From an uncultured Bacteroidota bacterium (GTDB lineage: Bacteria > Bacteroidota > Bacteroidia > B-17B0 > Aurantibacillaceae), in assembly GCA_903834765.1 (NCBI GenBank), contig CAILKE010000003.1:61668-125667 (forward strand): DNA of 64,000 bases, given 5' to 3'. The notes below the pieces were generated by a model. It was not told where the DNA came from. It did not search any database and saw only the letters and a list, made by a program, of their open reading frames with translations. Shown here piece by piece: positions 54,954 through 64,000 of this stretch; the stretch's first letter is position 1, and each line of letters opens with the position of its first letter. Made by a program: the position numbers and the translations under genes.

Positions 54954-55913
54954 TTAATTATTACTAAACAAACTATCTACAAATTCTGTTCGATTAAATA
55001 CTTGCAAATCATCCATTTTTTCGCCAACGCCAATGTATTTTACAGGAATTTTAAATTCATCCGAAATACCAATAACAACGCCACCTTTAGCAGTTCCGTC
55101 TAATTTTGTTAATGCCAATGCGGTAACATCAGTAGCTGCAGTAAACTGGCGACATTGCTCAATGGCATTTTGACCTGTGCTTGCATCTAATACTAAAAGT
55201 ACTTCGTGTGGCGCATCAGGTATTACCTTTTTCATCACATTTTTTATTTTAGTAAGCTCATTCATTAAATTGACTTTATTATGCAAACGACCGGCAGTAT
55301 CAATAATAACCACATCTGCATTTTTTGCTTTAGCACTGCTTAAGGTATCAAATGCCACACTTGCAGGATCTGCACCCATTCCTTGAGAAACAATATCAAC
55401 ACCCACACGTTGACTCCATATAGTTAATTGTTCAACAGCTGCAGCTCTAAAGGTATCAGCCGCTCCAAGAATAACGTTATAGCCAGCTTTTTTTAATTGA
55501 TGTGAAAGTTTACCAATAGTGGTTGTTTTACCAACACCATTTACGCCAACAACCATAATGACATAAGGTCTTTTATCTTTTGGAATTTCAAAATCAATGG
55601 AGTCAGGCGAGTTATTTTCAATTAATAAGGCAGCAACTTCTTCTTTCAATACATTGTTTAATTCAGAAGTGTTTACGTATTTATTGGCGGCTACGCGAGC
55701 TTCGATGCGCTTAATAATCTTTAAAGTAGTATTTACACCAACATCACCTGTAATAAGAACTTCTTCTAAATTATCTAAAACATCTGCATCAACTGTTGTT
55801 TTTCCTACAATTGCTTTTGCTAACTTACTAAAAAAACTTTCTTTCGTTTTAGCCAAGCCATTATCTAGGTTCTCCTTTGTTTCTTTATTAAATAATTTAC
55901 TAAAAAATCCCAT
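54954..55913 (-). CDS. ftsY: Signal recognition particle receptor FtsY
   Basis: A 319-residue SRP GTPase with the N domain (about 15-100) and G domain: GVNGVGKTTTIGKL (123-136), DTFRAAAVEQL, DTAGRLHNK, TKLDGTAKGG. The acidic A domain is minimal, as usual in Bacteroidota. It targets ribosomes with nascent membrane proteins to SecYEG. Confidence 0.97.
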   Translation of the reverse strand: MGFFSKLFNKETKENLDNGLAKTKESFFSKLAKAIVGKTTVDADVLDNLEEVLITGDVGVNTTLKIIKRIEARVAANKYVNTSELNNVLKEEVAALLIENNSPDSIDFEIPKDKRPYVIMVVGVNGVGKTTTIGKLSHQLKKAGYNVILGAADTFRAAAVEQLTIWSQRVGVDIVSQGMGADPASVAFDTLSSAKAKNADVVIIDTAGRLHNKVNLMNELTKIKNVMKKVIPDAPHEVLLVLDASTGQNAIEQCRQFTAATDVTALALTKLDGTAKGGVVIGISDEFKIPVKYIGVGEKMDDLQVFNRTEFVDSLFSNN

Positions 55914-55951
55914 TTTATATGTCTTAATTTTTTTGTTAGACTTTTGACCCG

Positions 55952-55959
55952 CAAATGTA
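55952..55959 (-). promoter_or_regulatory. -7 element of the ftsY promoter
   Basis: Minus-strand TACATTTG fits TAnnTTTG and lies 38 bp before ATG 55913. No matching TTG found upstream. Confidence 0.4.
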
Positions 55960-56072
55960 GGAGTAAAATGTTAATTATTAGCTTATTCATATTAAAAAAT
56001 ACTCACTCTATCATCTATTATTAGGAAGTGTGTTTGTCTATAAATAGCTTAAAGTGTTCATAAAATCAACAC

Positions 56073-56100
56073 TTGACAAGGCTTTATAAAATTATATTTG
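56073..56100 (+). promoter_or_regulatory. Promoter of tex
   Basis: TTG (56073-56075, within TTGACA), 17 bp, TATATTTG (56093-56100). Leader to ATG 56168 is about 60 nt. Confidence 0.6.
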
Positions 56101-56167
56101 CTAAACTAATTAGTTGTATTGTTTCATAATTAGTAACAACCCATAATTCATAACTCAAAACTATATA

Positions 56168-58411
56168 ATGACTGACGCTTCCTTATTTTTTAAAATTGCG
56201 GACGATTTAAAGATCGATGCGAAACAAGTAAAATCAACCGTAGATCTTTTAGATGAAGGTGCTACAGTACCTTTCATTTCTCGATATAGAAAAGAAGTAA
56301 CAGGTAGTTTGGATGAAGTACAAGTAATTACCATCAAAACTGAAATAGAGCGTTTACGTCAATTAGAGCAACGACGAGAAAGCATACTTAAATCTATTGA
56401 AGGACAAGGTAAACTAACCGAAGAATTATCAGAAAAAATATTAGCAGCCGAAACGCTTTCTACATTGGAAGATTTGTACTTGCCATTTAAACCTCGTCGA
56501 AGAACCAAAGCTACCGTTGCTCGCGAAAAAGGATTAGAGCCTTTAGCTCAATTAATTTTGGCACAAGAAACCAAAGAATTATTTCCTGATGCATTGAAGT
56601 TTGTGAATAAAGAACTTGGTGTTGAAAGTCCAGATGACGCCTTAAGCGGAGCAAGAGATATTATTTCAGAAATTATAAGTGAAGACGCTGTTATACGTGA
56701 AGGCATGCGTAACTTATTTAAAAAATCAGCTATCGTAAAAAGTAAAGTCATTAGAGGGAAGGAAGAAGAAGGAGAAAAGTTTAAAGATTATTTTGAATGG
56801 GAAGAAGCCTTAATGTCTTGCCCCAGTCATCGGATGTTAGCAATGCGCCGTGGCGAAAAAGAAGATTTTTTAATTTTAGATATTGTCATTGATGATGAAT
56901 TAGCGCATGATATGATTAAAAAGCAATTTGTTAGAACGCGAGGCGAGTGTGCTGAGCAAATTGTTTTAGCTATGGAAGATGGTTACAAGCGTTTGCTACA
57001 GCCTAGTATTGAAGCAGAAATGCGATTAATGACCAAGCAATCAGCAGATGAAAAAGCCATTCAAGTATTTGCAGATAATTTAAGGGAGTTATTATTAGCC
57101 TCACCATTAGGGCAAAAATCAATGTTAGCCATTGATCCAGGATTTAGATCGGGATGTAAAGTTGTAGCCTTAGATGCCCAAGGAAAATTATTAGAAGAAA
57201 CTGTTATTTATCCACATGAGCCTCAACGTCGCGTAATGGACGCTCAACATATGGTTATGGCCATGTGCGCGAAACATGAATTGAAAGCCATTGCTATTGG
57301 TAATGGAACGGCATCTCGCGAAACAGAAGAGTTTATTAGAAGCATCGAGGTATTACCAAAAACAATTCCGGTGATTATGGTAAGTGAGGCTGGGGCTTCT
57401 ATATATTCAGCGTCAGATGTTGCTCGTGAAGAATTTCCTGAATATGATCTAACCGTTCGTGGTGCTGTGTCTATTGGCCGTCGTTTAGCGGATCCCTTAG
57501 CAGAGCTTGTAAAATTAGATCCAAAATCAATTGGGGTAGGTCAATATCAGCACGATGTAGATCAAACGGCGTTAAAAAATAAATTAGATACCGTTGTGAT
57601 GAGTTGTGTGAATGGAGTAGGAGTAGAGCTTAATACCGCCTCCAAGCAGCTATTGTCTTATGTTTCTGGCATTGGCGAAACACTTGCTAAAAATATTGTG
57701 GATTACCGCAACGAACATGGTGCTTTCAAATCACGTAAAGACTTATTAAAAGTAAGTCGTATGGGTGACAAGGTATTTGAACAGTGTTCAGGTTTCTTAC
57801 GTATTCGCGATGGGGTTCATCCTTTGGATAAAAGTGCTGTTCATCCAGAAGCATATCACATTGTAGAAAAAATGGCAAGCGATTTAAATTGCACCATTGA
57901 CAATCTAATTGGTGATAAAGAACTTCGTAAAAAAATAAATTTACAAAGCTATGTGACTGAAACTATTGGTTTACCAACACTTAAGGACATTGTGAGTGAA
58001 TTAGAAAAACCTGGACGCGATCCACGTAAATCATTTGAGGTTTTTAGTTTTGATGAAACAGTTCATAGCATTGAAGATTTGCGCGAAGGCATGCGTTTAC
58101 CAGGTATCGTTACTAACGTTACTAATTTTGGGGCTTTTGTTGATGTTGGCGTGCATCAAGATGGATTAGTTCATATCTCGCAATTGAGCGATACGTTTGT
58201 GGATGATCCCAATTTAATTGTAAAAGTTGGACAACACGTATGGGTTAATGTAACGGAGTGTGATGTAAAGCGCAAACGCATTGCTTTAACCATGAAGGGC
58301 GAAACCCAAGTAAATAAAAAGTCTACACCAAAAAAAGAAGTAGAAGTTGCTTATGATCCTAATGATATGATGTCGGCATTAGCAGCATTGAAAGGAAAAT
58401 TTAAGAAGTAG
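56168..58411 (+). CDS. tex: Tex-family RNA-binding transcription accessory protein
   Basis: A 747-residue Tex protein: N-terminal helical region (VPFISRYRKEVTGSLDEVQV near 35), YqgF/RNase-H-like domain (MLAIDPGFRSGCKVVALD near 320), helix-hairpin-helix repeats (YVSGIGETLAKNIVDYRNEHGAFKSRKDLL near 498), and a C-terminal S1 domain (GMRLPGIVTNVTNFGAFVDVGVHQDGLVHISQL near 644). Full length. A conserved nucleic-acid-binding protein affecting transcription and RNA degradation. Confidence 0.96.
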   Translation: MTDASLFFKIADDLKIDAKQVKSTVDLLDEGATVPFISRYRKEVTGSLDEVQVITIKTEIERLRQLEQRRESILKSIEGQGKLTEELSEKILAAETLSTLEDLYLPFKPRRRTKATVAREKGLEPLAQLILAQETKELFPDALKFVNKELGVESPDDALSGARDIISEIISEDAVIREGMRNLFKKSAIVKSKVIRGKEEEGEKFKDYFEWEEALMSCPSHRMLAMRRGEKEDFLILDIVIDDELAHDMIKKQFVRTRGECAEQIVLAMEDGYKRLLQPSIEAEMRLMTKQSADEKAIQVFADNLRELLLASPLGQKSMLAIDPGFRSGCKVVALDAQGKLLEETVIYPHEPQRRVMDAQHMVMAMCAKHELKAIAIGNGTASRETEEFIRSIEVLPKTIPVIMVSEAGASIYSASDVAREEFPEYDLTVRGAVSIGRRLADPLAELVKLDPKSIGVGQYQHDVDQTALKNKLDTVVMSCVNGVGVELNTASKQLLSYVSGIGETLAKNIVDYRNEHGAFKSRKDLLKVSRMGDKVFEQCSGFLRIRDGVHPLDKSAVHPEAYHIVEKMASDLNCTIDNLIGDKELRKKINLQSYVTETIGLPTLKDIVSELEKPGRDPRKSFEVFSFDETVHSIEDLREGMRLPGIVTNVTNFGAFVDVGVHQDGLVHISQLSDTFVDDPNLIVKVGQHVWVNVTECDVKRKRIALTMKGETQVNKKSTPKKEVEVAYDPNDMMSALAALKGKFKK

Positions 58412-58593
58412 TAAATAGTATGATTGTACTTGTGATAATCTATTTTAGTTAACTGATTAACAACTTGTTATCTTTTTTTTGATAGATGTTTAATTTTATC
58501 TTTTAACTTTAACCTTTTTACTTTTTGACTAGTTACAATGAAGTAATTGATGATATTATTTGATTTAAATTTTTATTAAAAGCATCCTACATT

Positions 58594-60957
58594 ATGTGGA
58601 AATATTTTTCAGGCATTTTACTTAGAAACAAATTAGCATTTACCCTCGCTTTACTTTTAATCACTGCCTTCATGGGCTTTGAAACATCTAAGATTGAGCT
58701 TTCCTATGATTTTGCTAAAATTTTACCTGATGATGATAGTTCTTATGTAGAATATGTAAGATTTAAAAAACAGTTTGGTGAAGATGGAAACGTTATGGTT
58801 ATTGGTTTTGAAGACAAAAAATTATTTCAACTATCCAAGTTAAATGATTGGTATAAATTAACCGATACCATAAAAAACATCCAAGGTATTAAGGGTGTCA
58901 TGTCTCTTACTTCTCTTTTTAAAATAGTAAAAAATGATAGTTTAGAGAAGTTCGAATTTCTGCCTGTTGTTAATCATTCATTTTATAATCAACAACAAGT
59001 TGATAGCTTTAAACAAGATATATTAGCATTACCATTTTATAAAGGCTTAATTTATAACCAAGAAACGGGAGCTAATTTAATGGCCATTACGTTTAATAAA
59101 AAAGATCTCAATTCCAAACGTCGTCTAACTATTGTTGACGATATCAAAATGGTAGCAGAAGCCTTTGCAAAAAAGCATAAAGTTGAAATGCATTACTCGG
59201 GTATGCCATACATTCGTTCTGCTATTATGAGAAAGGTTTCTGGCGAAATGACTTTATTCTTAGTGCTTGCTATACTTGTAACAGCTATTGTATTGTGGGT
59301 ATTTTTTCGATCATTTTCAACAGTATTATTTTCTGTTTTGGTTGTAGCAATAGGTGTATTATGGTCTGTGGGACTCCTACAATTATTCGGTTATAAAATA
59401 ACGGTACTTACGGGATTAATCCCGCCATTAATTATGGTAATTGGGGTACCTAATTGTGTATTCCTCATTATTAAATATCATAAGGAATTTGCTTTACATG
59501 GAAGCAAAATAAAAGCGATTGCAAGGAGTATACAAACCATTGGAATCAGTTTGTTTTTAGCGAATATTACAACTGCCATAGGTTTTGGTGTATTATATTT
59601 TACTAATAGTTCTTTATTAGTTGAATTTGGTGTTGTTTCAGCGATTAGTGTAATGACAACTTATATTATTACCTTGATTTTAATACCTATTATTTTGAGT
59701 GTTATGCCTGAGCCTAAAGCTAAAGATTTGAATCATCTGGATGGCATTCGAATAAATAAAATATTAGATGTTGTTAATTACTGGGTATTAAATAAACGTC
59801 CTACTATATATATTTCCATTGCCATTATTACATTAATCTGCTTTTGGGGTATGAGTAAAATGAACGTGGTAGGTTATGTAGTAGACGATTTACCTCAAAA
59901 AGACCCTATTTATACTGATTTAAAATATTTCGAAAAAAACTTCAGAGGTGTTTTACCGTTTGAAATTTCTATCGATACTAAAAAAGAAAATGGATTGTTT
60001 GCCAACAACGCTAAGGCATTATATAAAATACAAGCCATGCAACGCTTATTTCAAGGTGATACCGTTTTTTCAAGACCTTTATCAATAGTTGAAGCTATTA
60101 AGTTTTCTTATCAAGCATATAACGATGGAAATCCAAAATACTATAAGTTGCCATCTATTGGTGATTTAAAAACATTATCCGAATATTCTCAATCTGTGAA
60201 AGGTAAAAACAAAAACAATGTTTTGCAAACGTTTATGGATAGCACTAAACGCATTACTCGTGTTAGTTTTCAAGCAGCGGATATTGGCTCTAAGAAAATG
60301 AAAGTTTTAGTAGACTCTTTGAGACCTAAAATTGATTCTATTTTTAATCCAAAAGATTATAATGTAGTTCTTACAGGGCATAGCTTAGTATTTTTGAAAA
60401 ATAATGATTATTTATTAGCTAATCTTTATGAAAGTTTATTGATAGAAATTATATTAATTGCTTTAGTAGGGATGGCATTATTTCGTTCAGTAAGAATTAT
60501 TTTATTATCCAAATTACCGTGTTTAATTCCTTTAGTTATTACTGCTGGTGTGATGGGCTTTTTAGATATTAGATTCAAGCCATCTACTATTTTAATATTT
60601 AGTATTGCTTTTGGTATTGCATCCGATGGCACGGTGTATTTTTTAACAAAATACAGACAAGAACTTAAAAAAGGACTATCAGCCCCTCAAGCAATATCGT
60701 TGGCTGTTAAAGAAACAGGATTGAGTATGGTGTATACCAATATCATTTTGTTTTTCGGGTTTATCATTTTTGCGGCATCAAGTTTTGGAGGTACAGTAGC
60801 TATGGGTATTTTAGTTTCGTTGACCTTGATTGTATCAATGTGCACGAACTTAATTTTATTACCTGCTATTTTATTATCGATAGACAATAGAAAAACTAAA
60901 AAAGAGATAATGGAAACGCCATTAATCGAATTAGAAGATAATGATGACAAAGAATAA
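58594..60957 (+). CDS. RND/MMPL-family transporter
   Basis: A 787-residue membrane protein with the RND two-fold plan: helix 1 (about 12-30), a periplasmic domain (about 35-210), five helices (about 217-370), helix 7 (about 402-420), a second periplasmic domain (about 425-620), and five helices (about 625-770). Conserved FRSFSTVLFSVLVVAIGVLWSVG and the matching second half FGIASDGTVYFLTKYR. It belongs to the MMPL/hopanoid-lipid group rather than drug-efflux RND. No adaptor is adjacent. An acidic tail (ETPLIELEDNDDKE) ends the protein. Confidence 0.9.
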   Translation: MWKYFSGILLRNKLAFTLALLLITAFMGFETSKIELSYDFAKILPDDDSSYVEYVRFKKQFGEDGNVMVIGFEDKKLFQLSKLNDWYKLTDTIKNIQGIKGVMSLTSLFKIVKNDSLEKFEFLPVVNHSFYNQQQVDSFKQDILALPFYKGLIYNQETGANLMAITFNKKDLNSKRRLTIVDDIKMVAEAFAKKHKVEMHYSGMPYIRSAIMRKVSGEMTLFLVLAILVTAIVLWVFFRSFSTVLFSVLVVAIGVLWSVGLLQLFGYKITVLTGLIPPLIMVIGVPNCVFLIIKYHKEFALHGSKIKAIARSIQTIGISLFLANITTAIGFGVLYFTNSSLLVEFGVVSAISVMTTYIITLILIPIILSVMPEPKAKDLNHLDGIRINKILDVVNYWVLNKRPTIYISIAIITLICFWGMSKMNVVGYVVDDLPQKDPIYTDLKYFEKNFRGVLPFEISIDTKKENGLFANNAKALYKIQAMQRLFQGDTVFSRPLSIVEAIKFSYQAYNDGNPKYYKLPSIGDLKTLSEYSQSVKGKNKNNVLQTFMDSTKRITRVSFQAADIGSKKMKVLVDSLRPKIDSIFNPKDYNVVLTGHSLVFLKNNDYLLANLYESLLIEIILIALVGMALFRSVRIILLSKLPCLIPLVITAGVMGFLDIRFKPSTILIFSIAFGIASDGTVYFLTKYRQELKKGLSAPQAISLAVKETGLSMVYTNIILFFGFIIFAASSFGGTVAMGILVSLTLIVSMCTNLILLPAILLSIDNRKTKKEIMETPLIELEDNDDKE

Positions 60958-61319
60958 ATGTTTGTCTTTTTTCTAATATTATAGTTAACGTTTTCGCGCT
61001 AAGCAACGGTTTGATTTGAAACCGTTGTCTACCGAAACGCTACTAACAAAGATAAATGTTTAATGGACTTTTGCAAAGCGAAAATATCCCGATAGCTATC
61101 GGGAGTCTTTCGCGGAGCGACCGCTTTTGCAACAGCTTTGTTGTCTGCCAAACTGTTTGCTTAGAGTGTGTTAGTATCCAGTTGCAGCCATACAGTTTAA
61201 GTTCTGCTTAAGTGTCCGTATACAAAGGTGGGCGGAAAATTTTACAAGCTTATTTGACGCAATAAAATATATTTGCCATTGAAAAGAAACGGCAAATGTG
61301 CTTGTAAAATGTGGGCAAG
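60958..61319. other. Structured intergenic region between convergent genes
   Basis: Contains no ORF I would support. It holds a hairpin CAACGGTTT/AAACCGTTG (61002-61025), flanking GTTAACGTTTTCG/CGAAACGCTACTAAC that nearly pair, a TTGCAAAGCG / CGCTTTTGCAA pair around the palindrome TCCCGATAGCTATCGGGA (61087-61104), and a nested stem ATTTTACAAGC/GCTTGTAAAAT (61239-61249, 61300-61310) enclosing ATTTGCC/GGCAAAT (61271-61277, 61291-61297). GC content looks higher than in neighbouring gaps. Confidence 0.55.
61087..61104. repeat. 18-bp perfect palindrome
   Basis: TCCCGATAGCTATCGGGA, the same kind of element as in the broken ORF6N gene (32628-32645). Confidence 0.7.
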
Positions 61320-63431
61320 CTATATTTTTATTCCAATAATACAAACGTCGTCAACCTGCTCTAAATAGCCAACCCAATTTTTAAAAGTTGTTTCAAGCAA
61401 TTGTTTTTGTTGAGACATTGGAAGCGTTGCATTGGCAAGTAGTAGTTCTTTTAATTTTTTGCTCATAAATTTTTTACCATTTGGCCCGCCGAACTGATCG
61501 GTAAATCCATCTGTCAGAGCATATATGGTATCACCTGTTTGAAAATCTACATTGTGCAAGGTGAAAGTTGTCTGCTGTCTTTCACTTTTACCAACTGGCA
61601 TTTTATCGGGTTTAATTTCAATAAGTTTATTTTCTCTAATAATCCAAACAGGATTGTTTGCAGCAGCAATTTGTAATTGTCTATTTGCAAAATCAAATAC
61701 CATTAAAATACAATCCATGCCATCTTTTCCACCTTCAGCACTACCATCTTTTTTTAAGCGTTCGATAATTGTTTGACGGGTATGATCTAAGATCTCAGCG
61801 GGATTATTATGATGCTCAATAGCTTTCTCTAAACTAGTAACATTTAATAAACTCATAATAGCACCAGGCACACCATGTCCCGTACTATCCGCAATCGCTA
61901 ATGCAAAATAATTGTTATTTAATTTTGACGCCCAATAAAAATCACCACTTACTATATCTTTTGGTTTAAAGAAGAGGAAATAATTTTTAAGGTTAATGTC
62001 TAATAATTCTTTCGTTGCTAAAAAGCTTCGTTGAATACGCTCTGCGTAATTTATACTGTCTGTAATTTCCTTATGCTTTTCTTCAACTATATGCTTTGCA
62101 TTTTCAACTTCAATTTTTTGGTTCTCAATTATTTGTTTTTGCTTGTTTGTTATTCTGAATCTATTATACATAAAGATTCCGAAAAAAATCACTAATGCTA
62201 ATCCACCATACAAATAGAATTTCTGAGCTTTTTCATTTTCTAATTGCGTGCTGGCTAATTTTTTATCTTTATTTAATATTTCAATTTCTTTTTGTTTTTG
62301 CTCTGTTTCTGTTCTGGTTTGTATTTCAGCAATAATATTTTGAGATTTGTTATTAGTGATTGAATCTTCTAATGAGATAGCCTCTTTAAAGAATATTAAA
62401 GCATCTTTAGATTCACTCAGATTTTCTGTAACTAATGATAGTTTTTTTAAAATTTCTATTTTTGAACTTATCACATTCCCTTCTCTAGCTATTCTAAGCG
62501 CTTTAGAAAGCGATAATTTAGCTTCTTGATAATTTCCCCTTTCAATCCATATGTCAGCTAAAACAACATAATGTTCCATTAATTGATTATAGTCTTCTAT
62601 AATCAAACATTCTTTAATAACTTCATCGGTATAACTATACGCATTATTAAGATCTTTTAATTCGAAATATGTTTTGGCCAAAAGACTTTTTGAACTGATA
62701 ATAAATTCTTTATTTTTAGATTCTTCGGCAAGTTTTAGAGATTGCTTTGCAACTTTTAAAGCATCATTCAATTTTTTTTCGTTTATATCTATTAACCATA
62801 AATTCTCATATATATAAAGTTTTTGAAATTTGTTCCATTCTTTGTAGCTTTTAGAGCCTACAGAGTCCATATATGATAATAATTTTCTAGCTTCATTATA
62901 CTTTTTATCACTAACATATGTAGTTAATTTCGGCAACATAATCTGTAATTTTAGAAGAGAATCTTTTGTTGGCGAAATTAGGTCAATTGCTTTATCATAA
63001 TATTCGTAAGCTTTCTTGTAATTCTCGAGACTAGTATATAAACCTGCTATACGCGTATACATTAAACAGGCATCACTAGGATTATTTGAAGGTTCAAAAT
63101 AATTGAGTGTTTGCGTGTAATAATACAAAGCATCAGCTTGCTTTCCTATATTATCGCTGAAAATACCCAGTCCTAAATAACTGCGATATATGTGATAATC
63201 ATCCTTGGTTTTTAGAGCCAAGTTTAGTGCCTTTATTCCATACTCAAATGCTTTTGTACTATTATTGTTTTCGCTATACAAATAAGCAATTTTACGAAGT
63301 ATCAATACTTTATGTGTGTCAGTATTACAAGTATTATATACATGCGTTAAACTGTCCAATAGCCTTTGATTTTGAGCATAGGCCAAATTACAGAAAAAAG
63401 TAAATATTAAAATTAGATTATAATATCTCAT
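61320..63431 (-). CDS. TPR sensor with SpoIIE-type PP2C phosphatase
   Basis: A 703-residue protein: signal peptide (about 1-19, CNLAYAQ), periplasmic TPR array (about 25-370), a short coiled coil, a membrane helix (about 403-421, LYGGLALVIFFGIFMYNRF), a cytosolic coiled coil (about 425-460), and a SpoIIE domain (about 480-703) with FKPKDIVSGDFYW, IADSTGHGVPGAIMSLL, AANNPVWII and ALTDGFTDQFGG. A transmembrane signalling phosphatase; no partner gene is adjacent. Confidence 0.92.
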   Translation of the reverse strand: MRYYNLILIFTFFCNLAYAQNQRLLDSLTHVYNTCNTDTHKVLILRKIAYLYSENNNSTKAFEYGIKALNLALKTKDDYHIYRSYLGLGIFSDNIGKQADALYYYTQTLNYFEPSNNPSDACLMYTRIAGLYTSLENYKKAYEYYDKAIDLISPTKDSLLKLQIMLPKLTTYVSDKKYNEARKLLSYMDSVGSKSYKEWNKFQKLYIYENLWLIDINEKKLNDALKVAKQSLKLAEESKNKEFIISSKSLLAKTYFELKDLNNAYSYTDEVIKECLIIEDYNQLMEHYVVLADIWIERGNYQEAKLSLSKALRIAREGNVISSKIEILKKLSLVTENLSESKDALIFFKEAISLEDSITNNKSQNIIAEIQTRTETEQKQKEIEILNKDKKLASTQLENEKAQKFYLYGGLALVIFFGIFMYNRFRITNKQKQIIENQKIEVENAKHIVEEKHKEITDSINYAERIQRSFLATKELLDINLKNYFLFFKPKDIVSGDFYWASKLNNNYFALAIADSTGHGVPGAIMSLLNVTSLEKAIEHHNNPAEILDHTRQTIIERLKKDGSAEGGKDGMDCILMVFDFANRQLQIAAANNPVWIIRENKLIEIKPDKMPVGKSERQQTTFTLHNVDFQTGDTIYALTDGFTDQFGGPNGKKFMSKKLKELLLANATLPMSQQKQLLETTFKNWVGYLEQVDDVCIIGIKI

Positions 63432-63501
63432 TTAATGTTGTTTTGATTTTGTTGTGGAATTTTTAAATCACAATTAAGCTATAAAAAACGTTAACTAAGT
63501 T

Positions 63502-63540
63502 AAAAAAAAAGAGCAAGTGTTTTATACACTTGCTCTTCAG
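63502..63540 (-). terminator. Intrinsic terminator of the 63557 gene
   Basis: AGAGCAAGTGT and ACACTTGCTCT form an 11-bp stem with a 5-nt loop (63510-63536). On the minus strand a run of nine T follows. Confidence 0.88.
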
Positions 63541-63556
63541 TATTTTTAGAGCTTAA

Positions 63557-63898
63557 TTATTTTTCTCTAACTAAATCCATTTGTACTTTGCCATCAACTT
63601 TGTCTTTAATCACTAAATGATCGGTTTTTTCATTAAAAACAATTATAACGTCTTTTCCTTCTAAATTACCATGATATTCGTGCGTTTTATTATCGTATGT
63701 TAATTTCCATTTGTCTTTTGGTTCTTTTGTACGAGAAAGCCAAAATTCGCTTCCTACTTTAGCTAAAGTTAAGTGACCAATAATACCTTCTTTAGGTTCA
63801 GGAACAACTTTCCATTTACCAAATGCTTTTTCGTTTTGAGAAAATGAAGTTAAAACTCCGAATGTCATAAAAACAAATAATAAAATAATTTTTTTCAT
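63557..63898 (-). CDS. Small exported protein of unknown function
   Basis: A 113-residue protein with signal peptide (about 1-20, TSFSQ) and a beta-rich body: FGKWKVVPEPKEGIIGHLTLAKVGSEFWLSRTKEPKDKWKLTYDNKTHEYHGNLEGKDVIIVF. I do not recognise the family. Single-gene unit with its own terminator and a 5' leader carrying the motif also found before the DUF5684 gene at 39126. Confidence 0.78.
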   Translation of the reverse strand: MKKIILLFVFMTFGVLTSFSQNEKAFGKWKVVPEPKEGIIGHLTLAKVGSEFWLSRTKEPKDKWKLTYDNKTHEYHGNLEGKDVIIVFNEKTDHLVIKDKVDGKVQMDLVREK

Positions 63899-63907
63899 AC
63901 TTTTTTT

Positions 63908-63966
63908 TTTAGATTCTTACTCTTAAGGATTTTCAGACTCTCCCTGTTTTTTTTAATGGGTTCTAG
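63908..63966 (-). ncRNA. Conserved leader motif, copy 2
   Basis: On the minus strand: AGAACCCATTAAAAAAAAC, AGGG, then GAAAATCCTTAAGAGTAAGA and ATCTAAA, ending 9 bases before ATG 63898. Block order and spacing match copy 1 at 39055-39116; the stretch between GGG and GAAAA differs. The CCC/GGG stem is kept. Confidence 0.6.
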
Positions 63967-63984
63967 CTTCCATTTTGAATATAC

Positions 63985-63992
63985 CAAAAATA
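63985..63992 (-). promoter_or_regulatory. Probable -7 element for the last gene
   Basis: Minus-strand TATTTTTG fits TAnnTTTG, 19 bp upstream of the leader motif. The -33 position lies beyond the window edge. Confidence 0.4.
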
Positions 63993-64000
63993 AATAAATA

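Noticed and set aside
60985..61060. Possible integron attC site
   Set aside because: GTTA...TAAC ends are in the wrong order for the RYYYAAC...GTTRRRY pair and no integrase or cassette genes are present.

Overview
The window is chromosomal DNA from an AT-rich member of the phylum Bacteroidota. The evidence is a PorP/SprF-type outer-membrane protein, a gliding-motility-type (CHU_C) C-terminal domain typical of type IX secretion cargo, an aerotolerance (bat) operon, fused alpha/beta E1 dehydrogenase subunits, promoters of the Bacteroidota form TTG-N(17-21)-TAnnTTTG, and the near absence of Shine-Dalgarno sites. No tRNA, rRNA, CRISPR array, phage or transposase gene was seen. I cannot place the organism below phylum from the sequence alone.

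Layout: 1-3.1 kb holds the tail of a transglutaminase-like gene, a cyanophycinase, an unknown repeat protein and ornithine aminotransferase. 3.3-13.1 kb is the MoxR-DUF58-BatX-BatA-BatB-BatC-BatD-BatE operon, interrupted by a four-helix-bundle (S23) gene and a DinB-like gene. 13.1-14.5 kb encodes a fluoride channel and AnmK. 14.6-22.1 kb is a complete thiamine operon (thiS-thiC-tenI-like-thiD-thiE-thiG-GxxExxY-thiH-thiF) behind a TPP riboswitch with a recognisable expression platform over the thiS start. 22.2-25.3 kb has a SpoIIE-type phosphatase, an M23 peptidase preceded by an overlapping 47-residue membrane ORF, and an RsuA/RluF-type pseudouridine synthase. 25.4-29.1 kb holds three UDP-sugar genes (acetyltransferase, oxidase, 6-dehydrogenase) and queE. 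29.2-32.2 kb is an ABC/FtsX/adaptor efflux operon.

32.2-39.5 kb is the most accessory part. It has an ORF6N gene broken by a palindromic element, an HTH gene, a cell-surface group (CHU_C protein, collagen-like protein, unknown cytosolic protein, PorP/SprF-TSP3-OmpA fusion), a tandem cluster of repeats with inverted ends, and a DUF5684 membrane protein. 39.6-64 kb is mostly housekeeping and envelope genes: fused E1 dehydrogenase, RarA, a lipoprotein/DUF5723 pair, PrmC, a TonB-domain protein, HutH, a PD40-OmpA protein, an acetyltransferase, FtsY, Tex, an RND/MMPL transporter, and a TPR-SpoIIE phosphatase.

The least ordinary signals are: a conserved leader motif in front of two unrelated small-protein genes 25 kb apart (39055-39116 + and 63908-63966 -); small accessory genes inserted into operons with matched repeats at their ends (S23 gene with 9-bp inverted repeats, GxxExxY gene with 24-bp direct repeats); short repeat elements inside coding sequence (ORF6N gene, prmC); promoter elements so close to start codons that leaderless mRNAs are likely; and a 360-bp gap full of nested inverted repeats at 60958-61319.
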